DNA of 64,000 nucleotides from Flavisolibacter longurius (lineage in GTDB: Bacteria > Bacteroidota > Bacteroidia > Chitinophagales > Chitinophagaceae). The notes under the pieces are model-generated. The model was not told where the DNA came from, did no database searches, and saw nothing but the letters and a program-made list of their open reading frames with translations. Made by a program: the position numbers and the translations under genes. Positions 36,201 to 45,098 of this stretch are shown here, one piece after another; the first letter of the stretch is position 1; each line of letters begins with the position of its first letter. The stretch lies in assembly GCA_014163555.1 (NCBI GenBank), contig JACJGO010000012.1, positions 62,001-126,000 of the forward strand, given 5' to 3'.

Positions 36201-36614
36201 CGATCCACCTTATCCGGCGCAGAGGTGCTGACAGCCACCAATTTCACCAATGCCGTTTTTATCAATGATGGTAAGGGAAATTTTACTATGCAGCCGCTGC
36301 CCTGGCAGGCACAACTTTCATCCTACCGCGACGGCGCTGTTATAGATGCCAATGGCGATGCCTTGCCGGATATTTTGCTCACCGGAAATTTTTATGAAAA
36401 CAACATTCAAATGGGACGTTACGATGCCGATTACGGCATGTTGTTGCTGAACGACGGAGGGGGTAAATTTTCCTGCAGCCCGTTGAATGGTCTTGCGCTG
36501 AAAGGGCAGGTGCGACAAATGAAAAAAATAAGGCTGGGGAATCAGGATGCCTTTTTACTGGCTAAAAATAATGACAGTGCCAGGATCGTGCAGTTTCAGC
36601 CGGTAAAAAACTAA
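33270..36614 (+). CDS. giant FG-GAP/VCBS-repeat lipoprotein with ASPIC/UnbV domain 3 (GTG start)
   Basis: An 1114-residue lipoprotein (lipobox LLLVRC, Cys24). The only start consistent with the signal peptide is GTG at 33270; AAGGA lies 9 bases upstream, one of the few Shine-Dalgarno-like sites in this window. Calcium-binding loops occur on both sides of the ASPIC/UnbV domain (~537-600, GAKVVLFSGAA ... SCFLIWPDNTYMS): DFNGDSLPD, DINGDGLLD, DYDNDGDLD, DLDLDGDLD, then DVNGDGLDD, DVNGDKRLD, DINGDGYAD, DINGDGWTD. The 4-base gap to ASPIC 2 implies translational coupling. The three paralogues share order and length but differ clearly in sequence, so they are old duplicates. Confidence 0.9.
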   Translation: MYCSKTRFFFSFLVLLAALLLVRCGSKQTSEAPFQVLNHERTGLSFVNKLTPSDTFNVFKYMYFYNGAGIGCGDFNGDSLPDLFFAANQEKNRLYLNKGNLNFTDVTDNARVPHDGGWSTGVSVVDINGDGLLDIYVCRVGNYEGLKSKNQFLINKGIGQDGIPEFEDEAQKWGVDFSGFSTQAAFFDYDNDGDLDLFLLNHSIHQNGTFAERSRFLGTYHPLSGDRLYRNEGDYFTDVTKESAIHSSAIGYGLGIAVSDINLDGYPDLYIGNDFHENDYLYLNQRNGTFRDEASERLMHTSQFSMGVDVADITNDGFPEIISVDMLPADPYILKRSLGEDEYNTFYMKIGYGYHYQYTRNNLQLNCRSGVFSEGGLYAGVAATDWSWAPLWMDFDNDGAKDLFISNGIPKRLNDIDYVNHVSNEEVQRRINMRSVDAKELGMIEKFPQIKLPNYFFRNKGDATFEDLSQSVEGTMPTFSNGAVYADLDLDGDLDVVVNNIDDPVLVYQNNTNTAGTKPSVSIQLTGPAKNRNAIGAKVVLFSGAAVRTYEKTPVHGFLSSMEVPLHIGLDKTTVDSCFLIWPDNTYMSLPLDSTKKVLSVSYREGLPVFDYTLLTNRYPNTTTPIQDVTAQAGLQFLHRENAFNEFDREPLIPFMVSREGPALAIGDVNGDGLDDFFMGSAKREKSAVFLQEPGGKFSRIMIPALEADSTYEDVAACWVDVNGDKRLDLVVASGGNEYYNEDEHLVPRVYLNRGLDGFQKAPDAFRNIFMTASCVVPADINGDGYADLFIGGRAVPWEYGKTPRSYLLLNDGTGRFTDVTDRYSNELAEVGLVKAAQWLDLDKNGKPDLVVTTEWGGIYSFLHNGDGFVRKSITEEKGWWNFALPCDINGDGWTDFVAGNLGLNSRLKGSKEEPVRLYFNDFDGNGKKEQVMTYYLNGKELPFANKDELQKQLPVLKKQFLYAEDFAKASLPDIFSRSTLSGAEVLTATNFTNAVFINDGKGNFTMQPLPWQAQLSSYRDGAVIDANGDALPDILLTGNFYENNIQMGRYDADYGMLLLNDGGGKFSCSPLNGLALKGQVRQMKKIRLGNQDAFLLAKNNDSARIVQFQPVKN

Positions 36615-36661
36615 GCATTCAATCTTTTTAAGTTGCCTTAATTCCTTACAAACGTTCCGGT

Positions 36662-38743
36662 TTATCGCACAAGGGTAACTGTTCCCTTTTGTTGTCGTTT
36701 TCTTCCGTCAAGCGTTTCCATTTCCAACATGTAAACATAACTGTCAACCGGTTGAAGCGTACCGTTTAATTTACCATTCCAACCTCTTGCCGCTTCCCGG
36801 GTTTCAAACAATTTTTCTCCCCACCGGTTAAAGATGGTCAGCCTGATAAGTTTATTTTTTGCTAATGGCGGATACCGGAAAACATCGTTTTTCCCATCAC
36901 CATTCGGCGTAAAGGCATTGGGCATATAGACAGGAAAATCGCAGTCCTGGTAAACCTGTACCGTATCTTTTGCCAGGCCGCACTGATTAGCAACACTCAC
37001 CCAATAAAGTCCTGGCGTTCGTACTGTATACGTCGAATCAAAACCTTGGATGTTTTGCCAGTTGTACCGATCAAAGCCGGATGTTGCGGTCAAGACAAGG
37101 GAGTCTTTTCCTTCCAAGCAAAGATCTTCACCTAAGCTTACGCTTGGCGATTGATCCAATTGTACAGCGTAATACGAAATGCTGTCGCACCCGTTAGCCG
37201 TTTTGTGCCGCTGATAGTAAAGACCAGATTCCACTGCGCTGGATCCATCCGGTAATTGATAAGAAAATTGGTTGCAAAAAGCAACCCGGGTGGTATCGGA
37301 ACCAATGTTTGTGCAGCAAGAAACAACACAGGAGGTAGTAATGGTATGGGAATAGGGCCGCTGGTTCAGGCCCAGCAAAGTGGTTTCAAATAATTTCATG
37401 TTTTCGGGCTCGGTGGTGATGCCGGCTGCTTCCTCGGTAAACTGGTCGCTGACATTACTACTCAGCATTTGGGAAGTTGTTTCCATACAGGCCAGTTCCC
37501 CCTTACTTTCTGTTTGCAAAAGGTTTGACATGGCCACCTCACCTTTGCCCGAAGCATAGATCTGCAATTGATCGGGCCGTACAAATACCGAAGCACCCCT
37601 TAGGTTACCGTTAACGGCACCATAGCCTCTGTTCCAGGCAATCGTTCCTTCTTTGTCTATTTCCGCCAGCAGGGGCATATCGGTATCATTTAAAAGCAAT
37701 AAATGCTTGTCGCCAGCGAGGCGTTTCACATCGGCAATTGCACAACCGGGTTTTCCATTTTCAAAGCCAACGGCCCTGCGAAACATACCACCAGGAAAAG
37801 TGGTAAGCATTAGTGCTTTTCTTGTATACGGCGGAAGGATAAAACTTTCGGTATCGGAGTAAGAGGAGAACAACGCAATGTCATCGTTGTCCATTTCGCT
37901 AATAAAGGGCACAGAAGCCGTTGAAAGAAAACCGGCTTGTAGTTTTGTGGTGAAAAAATAAGACTGGCTCCAGACCGTACGACCATTATCAGGATTGAGA
38001 CTCATCAAGTAAAAACCCTGGGCATTGATCAGCGGATTGTCAAGGCTGGATTTATACGCCCAACCCGAAACAAGCAGTTGCCCGTTACGCCGCTCTTTAA
38101 ACGTGACGGAACCGGTTTTGATATTGCTGACCTTCTGTTGGGTACACCATTTTACATTCGCCTCCTGGTCCATGCGGAAAAATAAGCGACCGCTAAAGTT
38201 GGTGCCGAAAACGTCTAACGTCCCAACAATATCACCGTTGCTGGTAAGGGTAAGAGAATTTACGGTAGAAAAATACGTTCGGTAGGGGACCAGCATTTTC
38301 ATCCAGACAAGATTACCGTAAGCATCCAGTTTTCCTATCATCGTCAGGCTGTAAATGGTTTCTATCTGGTTATCAGGGAACCGTCTTTTCTGGTAAGAAA
38401 AAAGTCCCGAAACCAGGAAGCCGCCATCGGGGAGTGCTACGATTGAATTGAAGTTGCCGGAGTTATACCCGGATGGCATGTACCGCTTGGCCCAAAGTAC
38501 AGTGCCGCGTGACGAAAGTTTGTACGCCCACGCATCATACGAAAATCCACCATCCACCTGCAACACGCTGCCTACTGAAACAATATCGTTTTGAGCCGTT
38601 TCAACCGTTTGAAAATTATTGTAAGCCGCATTGCCTTCGTACAAAACGGAAAAAACATCCGGCTTGCAAACCTGGGCGTATGCCATCAGGTTTCCGCAAA
38701 AGAGCAGAAGGGTGCAGCAAACGTTCTTCCATGCGGTTGGCAT
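36662..38743 (-). CDS. T9SS-exported protein with gliding-motility-type (type B) C-terminal domain
   Basis: A 693-residue secreted protein: a signal peptide (to ~24, MAYAQ), a long beta-rich region resembling kelch-like or beta-propeller strands with repeated 'G-x-x-V-W' turns (~30-420), an Ig-like region with 'VSLGEDLCLEGKDSLVLT' character, and a C-terminal sorting domain starting at VYMPNAFTPNGDGKND (~615) with IFNRWGEKLFE and an ending TVTLVR. This C-terminal domain directs type IX secretion and is also called gliding-motility-associated, although cargo need not take part in motility. The function of the cargo is unknown. It is convergent with ASPIC 3, 47 bases apart, with no visible terminator between. 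Confidence 0.85.
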   Translation of the reverse strand: MPTAWKNVCCTLLLFCGNLMAYAQVCKPDVFSVLYEGNAAYNNFQTVETAQNDIVSVGSVLQVDGGFSYDAWAYKLSSRGTVLWAKRYMPSGYNSGNFNSIVALPDGGFLVSGLFSYQKRRFPDNQIETIYSLTMIGKLDAYGNLVWMKMLVPYRTYFSTVNSLTLTSNGDIVGTLDVFGTNFSGRLFFRMDQEANVKWCTQQKVSNIKTGSVTFKERRNGQLLVSGWAYKSSLDNPLINAQGFYLMSLNPDNGRTVWSQSYFFTTKLQAGFLSTASVPFISEMDNDDIALFSSYSDTESFILPPYTRKALMLTTFPGGMFRRAVGFENGKPGCAIADVKRLAGDKHLLLLNDTDMPLLAEIDKEGTIAWNRGYGAVNGNLRGASVFVRPDQLQIYASGKGEVAMSNLLQTESKGELACMETTSQMLSSNVSDQFTEEAAGITTEPENMKLFETTLLGLNQRPYSHTITTSCVVSCCTNIGSDTTRVAFCNQFSYQLPDGSSAVESGLYYQRHKTANGCDSISYYAVQLDQSPSVSLGEDLCLEGKDSLVLTATSGFDRYNWQNIQGFDSTYTVRTPGLYWVSVANQCGLAKDTVQVYQDCDFPVYMPNAFTPNGDGKNDVFRYPPLAKNKLIRLTIFNRWGEKLFETREAARGWNGKLNGTLQPVDSYVYMLEMETLDGRKRQQKGTVTLVR

Positions 38744-38863
38744 AGATTGAAATTAAATTAAATTAGCTTTCTCCTGCTCGAAGAATGAACTAGTGATAAA
38801 GAGAGTCCTGTAAAAATTTATGCTCTCCTTGGTTACGAAAAAGCAAGAGGCTGTAACGAGTAA

Positions 38864-39784
38864 CTAGAGCACTGGGTAATACAACCGGGTTATCCAGTTG
38901 CTGGTGTCCCGTTCCTGCAGCCGGTTGGTAATAAGGCTTTCAAATGGAATAGCCGGGGAGGTGCGCCGGTGATCCATTACATATTGCTCAAATTCCTGCA
39001 TGGCTTTTTGTACGGTGTATGGACCACCCCTTACTTCCGTCACCAAAATTTTTCCCCGTATCATGCGCTTGGGTTGTATGGTGCTATTTCCTTGCAGCAC
39101 ACGGTCAACGGGCAGTGCCACCATTACCTTATAAGATCCGTTTTCTGCTGCTTCAGCATTCACCATAGGCGAGCCGGTTTCCCTGGCGCCTTCCGAAGTA
39201 ATGTATCGACGCAGTTCTTCTACAGCGCTGTACAGGCGGGTAGGGTCAGGATAAGCCGGGCTTTCAAAACGGGTGGCCACAAAGGCCGTATCCTTTACAA
39301 TTTCCTGTGTAATTGCAAAGCCATAAATGTTTTCTTCTTTTTCTGCAAATGCTTTCAGACGCTGTAGTATGGATTCTGCGGCGGAACCAATCTTCCTGCT
39401 TGCAAAGTAGTTGCTGATTTTTTGAAACGGATTGGATGAAGGCGGTAGTGCCAGTTGGAAAATAACACCGGCAGAATCGGCCCGGTACATCACTGTATTC
39501 AATTGCGCCGTAAGGCTTGAATCCTGCATAGGAAAGTGGATAACCGCTGCTTTCAGCATTTGTTGTGTGTACGAAAAATTGCCGCTGTCGTATACGATAT
39601 CCTTTTGTGAAGCGGGCCACCACTGCTGCCATTTATTTTCCTGCGTCAGAAGTTTTACAATACCGTCCTGCGAAGCCGGCAGGTATACCTTCCGGTAAAC
39701 GACAGGCTGGGAAGGAAGAAAAAAAATAACAACAGCAAGCAGGAAAAGAAAGGCCACAGGCACTATCCAGATCAGTTTTTTCAT
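38864..39784 (-). CDS. membrane-anchored SRPBCC/GyrI-like effector-binding protein
   Basis: A 306-residue protein with one N-terminal transmembrane helix (residues ~4-23, WIVPVAFLFLLAVVIFF). Next comes a region with the SRPBCC pattern (VYRKVYLPASQDGIVKLLTQENKWQQWWP) and a C-terminal half resembling bacterial transcription-activator effector-binding (GyrI-like) folds. I recall this arrangement as a Bacteroidota family of unknown role in ligand binding. It stands alone, divergent from the GH65-like gene. Confidence 0.6.
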   Translation of the reverse strand: MKKLIWIVPVAFLFLLAVVIFFLPSQPVVYRKVYLPASQDGIVKLLTQENKWQQWWPASQKDIVYDSGNFSYTQQMLKAAVIHFPMQDSSLTAQLNTVMYRADSAGVIFQLALPPSSNPFQKISNYFASRKIGSAAESILQRLKAFAEKEENIYGFAITQEIVKDTAFVATRFESPAYPDPTRLYSAVEELRRYITSEGARETGSPMVNAEAAENGSYKVMVALPVDRVLQGNSTIQPKRMIRGKILVTEVRGGPYTVQKAMQEFEQYVMDHRRTSPAIPFESLITNRLQERDTSNWITRLYYPVL

Positions 39785-39851
39785 TGGCAGTCGAATACCT
39801 GCAAAATAAACAATCTGGCGACGGAAAGGAAAACTTTATAACATTCGGTCC

Positions 39852-39882
39852 TTTGCGCTTAAATTAGGTTCTGATACAATTG
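39852..39882 (+). promoter_or_regulatory. putative promoter of the GH65-like gene, start-proximal
   Basis: TTTG (39852-39855), a 19-base spacer and TACAATTG (39875-39882; one mismatch to TAnnTTTG). The ATG at 39889 follows after 6 bases, implying a leaderless or very short-leader mRNA. Confidence 0.5.
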
Positions 39883-39888
39883 TCTGCT

Positions 39889-41919
39889 ATGCGAAATGTC
39901 ATTCTGCTTTTTTTACTGGTTGCCCAATTCTTGTTGAGTGCCAAGGCCCAGGACCCCTGGAAACTGGAAGCCTCCATCATCAATCCTGCCAACTATTACG
40001 GCGTTACAGTTGCCAATGGCATGATCGGCATTGTGTCGTCACCAGAGCCGTTTAAAGTGAAAGACGTGGTGCTGGCCGGTGCTTACGATCTCTATGGACG
40101 CGGACGGGTAAGCAATTTCATTCGCAGTTTTAACCTGCTTAATATGTACCTGGACATTGACGGCCGGCGGATTGCTGCCGGTGATGTTTCCAACATGAAG
40201 CAAACCCTGGACATGCGGAGTGCTTCGTTCACCACAACCTTTGATCATGCCGATAAAGCCTCCGTCAGTTATACATATTACTCGCTGCGGCATCTTCCGT
40301 TCACCGTTTTAATGGACGTGACCATCACACCTAAAAAAGACATAACCATCGCCGGTAGCAGCGTGATGGAAGCACCTGACGCCTTGCGGGATGTACAGAA
40401 TTATTACAACGAGATTGACCGGCCGCATGTGGTTATCAGCCTGCTGACATCCAGTGCCAAATCACCCACCGGCAAGTTGTTGATGTGCGCATCCAATACC
40501 TTTCTTTTTTCAGAACATCATGGCGATGAGCCGCGGGTGATCCACGAAATGTGGGACAATAACATGCACCTGATGAAGTTCACCAAAAAGTTGAAAGCAG
40601 GGCAGGCCTACCGGTTCTCCATTGCCGGGTCTTCTATTACATCAGCACATCACGACGACCCGCTGAACGAAGCCGAACGCCTGACGGTCTATGCCAAATT
40701 GGAGGGCCGCGACAGGTTGCTGCAGTTTCACCGCAGGGACTGGGAGGAGCTCTGGACGAGTGATATAAAAATTGACGGCGATCCGCAGGCACAGCAGGAT
40801 GTACACAGCATGTTGTATCACCTTTATTCATTTGTACGGGAAGGCACAGCGCTTTCCCCATCACCGATGGGATTGAGCGGATTGGGATACAATGGCCATG
40901 TGTTCTGGGACACTGAACTGTGGATGTATCCTGCCTTGTTGGTAATGAAACCCGAACTGGCCAGGAGCATGATGGAGTACCGCTTTCAGCGCCTGGATGC
41001 TGCCAGGCGCAATGCCTTTTCGAAAGGTTTTAAAGGGGCGATGTTTCCCTGGGAGAGTGCTGATACCGGCGTAGAGGAAACACCGGTGTGGGCCCTGAGC
41101 GGTCCGTTTGAGCACCACATTACTGCCGATGTAGCCATTGCCGCCTGGAACTATTATGCGGTGACGCAGGACAAGGACTGGCTACGGGAGAAGGGCTGGC
41201 CCATTCTTTCTGCTACCGCCGATTTCTGGGCGTCGAGAGTGGAGCGCAACGGTGCGGGCCAATATGAAATTAAAAACGTTGTAGCGGCGGATGAATGGGC
41301 GGAGAATGTTGACAACAATGCCTTCACCAATGCCGCTGCCAAAGCCAACCTGCAATTTGCGACACAGGCAGCAACACTTCTGGGCATCACACCCAATCCT
41401 GACTGGCTGCACGTCGCCCAAAATATCCCGATCCTGAAGATGGAAAACGGCGTGACCCGTGAACATGCCACCTACAAAGGCGAAGGCATCAAGCAGGCCG
41501 ATGTCAACCTGCTGGCCTATCCGCTCAAAGTAGTAGCGGATCCAAAACAGGTGCAAAAGGATCTTGAATATTATGAAACCCGGGTGCCCAATGAAGGTAC
41601 TCCCGCCATGACACAAGGGGTTTTTTCGCTCCTCTATGCCCGCCTGGGCAACCGCGAAAAGGCACGGCATTGGTTTCGGGATGCCTACCTGCCAAACCTG
41701 TTGCCACCCTTTCGGGTGATAGCCGAAACCAAGGGCGGCACCAATCCTTATTTTGCCACCGGTGCCGGCGGTATCCTGCAGGCGGTGATCATGGGTTTTG
41801 GTGGCATTGAGATCACGCCAACCGGCCTGACACAAATCAAAACCGTTCTCCCAAAGGGCTGGACGGGCATTACGCTAACCGGCGTTGGTCCCCAAAAGAA
41901 AACATTTACAAATAAATAA
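39889..41919 (+). CDS. secreted GH65-like alpha-glucoside hydrolase/phosphorylase
   Basis: A 676-residue enzyme of the GH65 clan with a signal peptide (residues 1-20, LLSAKA). Order: N-terminal beta-sandwich (~25-270), a linker helix, then the (alpha/alpha)6 barrel (~290-640) and a small C-terminal beta domain. Barrel hallmarks are GHVFWDTELWMYPALL (Trp340, Asp341), GAMFPWESADTGVEETP and AADEWAENVDNNAFTN with Glu469 in the general-acid position. GH65 members act on trehalose, kojibiose, maltose or glucosyl-galactose; hydrolases and phosphorylases share the fold, and an exported protein is more likely a hydrolase. The ATG at 39889 is chosen over TTG 39880. The periplasmic trehalase 6 kb on suggests alpha-glucosides. 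Confidence 0.85.
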   Translation: MRNVILLFLLVAQFLLSAKAQDPWKLEASIINPANYYGVTVANGMIGIVSSPEPFKVKDVVLAGAYDLYGRGRVSNFIRSFNLLNMYLDIDGRRIAAGDVSNMKQTLDMRSASFTTTFDHADKASVSYTYYSLRHLPFTVLMDVTITPKKDITIAGSSVMEAPDALRDVQNYYNEIDRPHVVISLLTSSAKSPTGKLLMCASNTFLFSEHHGDEPRVIHEMWDNNMHLMKFTKKLKAGQAYRFSIAGSSITSAHHDDPLNEAERLTVYAKLEGRDRLLQFHRRDWEELWTSDIKIDGDPQAQQDVHSMLYHLYSFVREGTALSPSPMGLSGLGYNGHVFWDTELWMYPALLVMKPELARSMMEYRFQRLDAARRNAFSKGFKGAMFPWESADTGVEETPVWALSGPFEHHITADVAIAAWNYYAVTQDKDWLREKGWPILSATADFWASRVERNGAGQYEIKNVVAADEWAENVDNNAFTNAAAKANLQFATQAATLLGITPNPDWLHVAQNIPILKMENGVTREHATYKGEGIKQADVNLLAYPLKVVADPKQVQKDLEYYETRVPNEGTPAMTQGVFSLLYARLGNREKARHWFRDAYLPNLLPPFRVIAETKGGTNPYFATGAGGILQAVIMGFGGIEITPTGLTQIKTVLPKGWTGITLTGVGPQKKTFTNK

Positions 41920-41952
41920 TTTTCCTATCTTGAACTTGCTTTTGAGACCTGC

Positions 41953-42510
41953 TTGAGACGTTTGCCTGCCATATTGTTTCTGCTCATCCTTGTATTCAAT
42001 CTTTACGGATACCGGGTAGTGCTTGCCTACATTGAAAGAAGTGGCGATGTTGCCATGGAGCAAAAGCTTGATAACAACGATTACAACAACGAGGAACTTA
42101 TCTCCATCAAAACCGTTCTCAATCTTCCTTATTATTCCAGCTCACCTGAATTTGAACGTACCTATGGTTCGGTGAATATCGAAGGTGTGGTATATGAATA
42201 CGTAAAAAAGCGGGTGTACAACGATACGCTGGAACTGCTTTGTTTGCCCAACAAAACCAAAACAAAGCTGCACGATATTAAAAACGACATCACCAAATCA
42301 ACTGCGGATGCTGATGCTTCCTTACCCCTGAAAAAGGGCAGCACCACGCTGAAGATTTCTCTGCCCGATTACTGCCAGCAACTGGAAGCATTTCCTTCTT
42401 TTGCAACCAATCCACATACACAACATTTGTTGTTAAACGAAACACTCTTCCTTACCGGATACAGTGAACAACAGGAACGGCCTCCCCAGCCTTTTGCTTT
42501 TCTATCCTGA
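41953..42510 (+). CDS. membrane-anchored hypothetical protein, Bacteroidota type
   Basis: A 185-residue protein with one N-terminal hydrophobic segment (AILFLLILVFNLYGYRVVL) and an exported polar remainder containing a pattern I recall from small Bacteroidota proteins: acidic EQKLDNNDYNNEELISIKT, then LNLPYYSSSPEFERTYGS, then VYEYVKKRVYNDTLELLCL. No catalytic motif is visible. No ATG is available in frame; TTG at 41953 or 41962 must be used. It sits 33 bases after the GH65-like gene and 44 bases before haloperoxidase 2. Confidence 0.65.
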   Translation: MRRLPAILFLLILVFNLYGYRVVLAYIERSGDVAMEQKLDNNDYNNEELISIKTVLNLPYYSSSPEFERTYGSVNIEGVVYEYVKKRVYNDTLELLCLPNKTKTKLHDIKNDITKSTADADASLPLKKGSTTLKISLPDYCQQLEAFPSFATNPHTQHLLLNETLFLTGYSEQQERPPQPFAFLS

Positions 42511-42554
42511 TTTTTGTTATTCCCATTTTTCTTATCCGAACCAGATATTTCTGT

Positions 42555-43901
42555 ATGAAAAAATTTGTTTTCATGCTGGCGGTTGCAGCATGCTTCTTTT
42601 CCTGTGGTGAAAAGGATTATACCAAATACACAAACGATCCCCTGCTTTTTTGCAAAACCGTAAAAAAGCTGAACGACGTTGTGCTATATAACAACTTTTC
42701 GCCTGTAGTGGCCTCCCGTAATTATGCCTATGCCAACATAGCGGCCTATGAATGTGTGGCGGCCGGCGACAGTTCGTACCAATCGCTGAGCGGACAAATT
42801 CGCCACCTTCCAACCATGCCCAAACCGGAAGCCGGGAAAAAGATCGATTACCGGCTGGCCTCCCTTCTTTCCTTTGTGAAAGTGGGCAATGCCGTTACGT
42901 TCCCGGAAGGGGTGCTGATGGACTACTACAATGAATTGAAAAATGGTGCCGACAGCGCCGGCATGCCGGATGATGTATTGCAGGCTACCGTTGCGTTTAG
43001 TGATACCATTGTGGCTACCGTTATGAAGTGGAGCAAGGGTGATAATTATGCACAAACCCGCAGTTCCGAAAAGTTTACCGTGCGCCAGGAAGACGGCCGC
43101 TGGATTCCCACACCGCCCATGTATTCGCAGGCACTGGAACCGCACTGGTGTACTATTCGTCCGCTGATGCTGGATTCGGCCACACAGTTTCTGCCGGCTG
43201 CACCCCCGACCTTTGACATGAAGGATAGTACATCGGCCTATTGCCGCGAAGTCATGGAGGTAAAGCGGACCATCGAAAACCTGACGGATGAGCAAAAGCA
43301 CATCGCCGATTTTTTTGACGACAATCCGTTTAACCTGCATGTCACCGGCCACGTAATGTATGCCACCAAAAAGTTTTCGCCCCCCGGCCACTGGATGAAT
43401 ATCGTGGGCATTGCCGCACAAAAATCAGGAGCCGACTTTAACAGGACCGTTGCTGCCTACACCGAAACCGCTATTGCCTTATTCGACGGCTTTATTGCCT
43501 GTTGGAAAGCCAAATACCAGTTCAATACGGTACGACCCGAAACAGTCATCAACAAAGTGCTGGATCCCTCCTGGCAGCCTTACCTGCAAACGCCGCCGTT
43601 CCCGTCCTATGTCAGCGGGCACTCGGTGATTTCCAATGCGGCTGCCGAAGTGATGAGCCGCCATTTTGGTGACAACTTCGCGTTTACCGACAGTTCGGAA
43701 CGGGAATTTGGCATCTCTGACCGCTCGTTTAAATCGTTCCGGGAAGCTGCCCTGGAAGCCTCCATGTCTCGTTTGTATGGTGGCATCCATTTCCGCAGCG
43801 ACCTGGAACGGGGCAATGAAGTTGGCCAGCGAATCGGGCAACACATTGTACAGAACCTCCGTATCCGCACAGAGGAAACGCCACTAACTACACATCGTTA
43901 A
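42555..43901 (+). CDS. vanadium-dependent haloperoxidase / PAP2-type lipoprotein 2
   Basis: A 448-residue lipoprotein (lipobox CFFSC, Cys17) closely like the copy at 19812. The site residues sit at nearly the same numbers: Lys320 and Arg327 (WKAKYQFNTVRP), Ser-Gly-His 354-356 (YVSGHS), Arg406 (SMSR) and His412 (GGIHF). Shared N-terminal blocks (FSPVVASRNYAYANIAAYE; DNPFNLHVTGHVMYATKKFSPPGHW) show the two belong to one family. The outer-membrane barrel gene follows after 11 bases, so they are co-transcribed. Whether it binds vanadate or phosphate cannot be decided here. Confidence 0.86.
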   Translation: MKKFVFMLAVAACFFSCGEKDYTKYTNDPLLFCKTVKKLNDVVLYNNFSPVVASRNYAYANIAAYECVAAGDSSYQSLSGQIRHLPTMPKPEAGKKIDYRLASLLSFVKVGNAVTFPEGVLMDYYNELKNGADSAGMPDDVLQATVAFSDTIVATVMKWSKGDNYAQTRSSEKFTVRQEDGRWIPTPPMYSQALEPHWCTIRPLMLDSATQFLPAAPPTFDMKDSTSAYCREVMEVKRTIENLTDEQKHIADFFDDNPFNLHVTGHVMYATKKFSPPGHWMNIVGIAAQKSGADFNRTVAAYTETAIALFDGFIACWKAKYQFNTVRPETVINKVLDPSWQPYLQTPPFPSYVSGHSVISNAAAEVMSRHFGDNFAFTDSSEREFGISDRSFKSFREAALEASMSRLYGGIHFRSDLERGNEVGQRIGQHIVQNLRIRTEETPLTTHR

Positions 43902-43912
43902 ACGAAAAAAAC

Positions 43913-45028
43913 ATGAAACAACTGCTCTTTATACTAACGCTGACTTTTTTCATTCAGCAGAATGCTTCTGCACAAGGTTGTGTGGCCATTCGAAGCAATG
44001 GCGCCACCTGCACCATGATGGGGTATCATCCAGACAATGACCACTCGGCCATGCAAAGCTCCGGTTGGAACCTGAGTGTCAACAGCCGCTACTTTCGGTC
44101 GTACAAACATTTTGTGGGTAACGAAGAACAACACGAAAGAGTGGAGAACGGCACAGAGGTGATCAACCATTTTACGTCGGTGGAATTCGGGCTTACCCGG
44201 CAACTGAACAACCGCTGGTCATTGGCATTCTATGCACCCATCATCAACAACATACGCTCCTCTATGTACGAGCACTATGGCAATACCAGCAAAAGCCCAC
44301 GGGCCCGGAATACCACCCGATCTTTTGGGCTGGGCGATGTACGCCTGGCAGCGTATTACTGGGTAGCGGATCCCGCCAAAGCCAGTAAAGTCAACCTGCA
44401 ACTGGGTGCCGGCATCAAATTGCCTACCGGTGATTACCGGGTGCAGGATTATTTCTACCGCAACGATTCCACTAAGGTATTGGGCTTTGTTGACCAATCC
44501 ATTCAATTGGGTGATGGCGGCACGGGCCTGACACTGGAAGCCAACACTTTCCTGAATCTTTCCCGCCACATGAGTATTTATGCCAATGGGTTTTACCTCT
44601 TGAATCCCCGTGAGCACAACGGCATCAATACGGCCAGGGGTGGTACGCCATCGCCGGCACAAATTGCCTATGGCAGCGATGTTATGAGTGTGCCCGACCA
44701 GTTTATGGCCCGCATTGGTGCTTCGTATACAAACGGTGCATTGAGTCTTTCCGGTGGTTTCCGCATCGAAGGTCTTCCCGCGGAGGATGTATTTGGCGGC
44801 AGCAATGGATTTCGCCGTCCGGGTTATGTGATCGCTGCCGAACCGGTGGCTGCCTACCGCGTTAAGCATGCGCAGTTCTACCTGTCAGTACCGGTAGCGC
44901 TGGAGCGAAACCGTATCCAAAGTGTACCGGATAAGATTCGCACGGAAAAGACAGGAACCTATTTTAAAGGCGATGCTGCCTTTGCCGATTACAGCGTCAA
45001 TTTCGGGGTGTCGTTTGCTTTAAAATAG
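43913..45028 (+). CDS. outer-membrane beta-barrel, transporter-like (phenol-MetA type)
   Basis: A 371-residue exported protein: a signal peptide (QQNASAQ, ~21), a short Cys-containing N-terminal stretch (QGCVAIRSNGATC), then alternating amphipathic strands with terminal aromatic residues that fit a beta-barrel. The pattern 'SVEFGLTRQLNNRWSLAFYAP' and 'AGIKLPTGDYRVQDYF' resembles the family of putative outer-membrane transporters annotated with phenol degradation. It sits between two haloperoxidase-like genes and another barrel and may pass their substrate or product across the outer membrane. The specific role is unknown. Confidence 0.65.
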   Translation: MKQLLFILTLTFFIQQNASAQGCVAIRSNGATCTMMGYHPDNDHSAMQSSGWNLSVNSRYFRSYKHFVGNEEQHERVENGTEVINHFTSVEFGLTRQLNNRWSLAFYAPIINNIRSSMYEHYGNTSKSPRARNTTRSFGLGDVRLAAYYWVADPAKASKVNLQLGAGIKLPTGDYRVQDYFYRNDSTKVLGFVDQSIQLGDGGTGLTLEANTFLNLSRHMSIYANGFYLLNPREHNGINTARGGTPSPAQIAYGSDVMSVPDQFMARIGASYTNGALSLSGGFRIEGLPAEDVFGGSNGFRRPGYVIAAEPVAAYRVKHAQFYLSVPVALERNRIQSVPDKIRTEKTGTYFKGDAAFADYSVNFGVSFALK

Positions 45029-45074
45029 AGGCTTCAACGATTCTATTTCGCATTTCGAAACTGGCTTAGCGTGC

Positions 45075-45098
45075 TGAGGGGCAGAATGCTGCCCCTCA
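45075..45098 (+). other. perfect hairpin between the two barrel genes, without a T tract
   Basis: Arms TGAGGGGCAG (45075-45084) and CTGCCCCTCA (45089-45098) pair perfectly around AATG. No T run follows, so it is not a typical terminator. It may be a processing, stabilising or translational control element in the operon. Confidence 0.55.

Noticed and set aside
14666-36614. Treating ASPIC proteins as integrin/cartilage or RNA-binding proteins
   Set aside because: These labels come from distant eukaryotic or misannotated relatives; the bacterial function is unknown.
36615-36661. Terminator between ASPIC 3 and the convergent T9SS gene
   Set aside because: Only 47 bases with a short T run and no stable hairpin.
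36662-38743. Annotating the T9SS protein as a motility protein
   Set aside because: Only the C-terminal sorting domain is motility-associated by name; it marks type IX cargo of any function.
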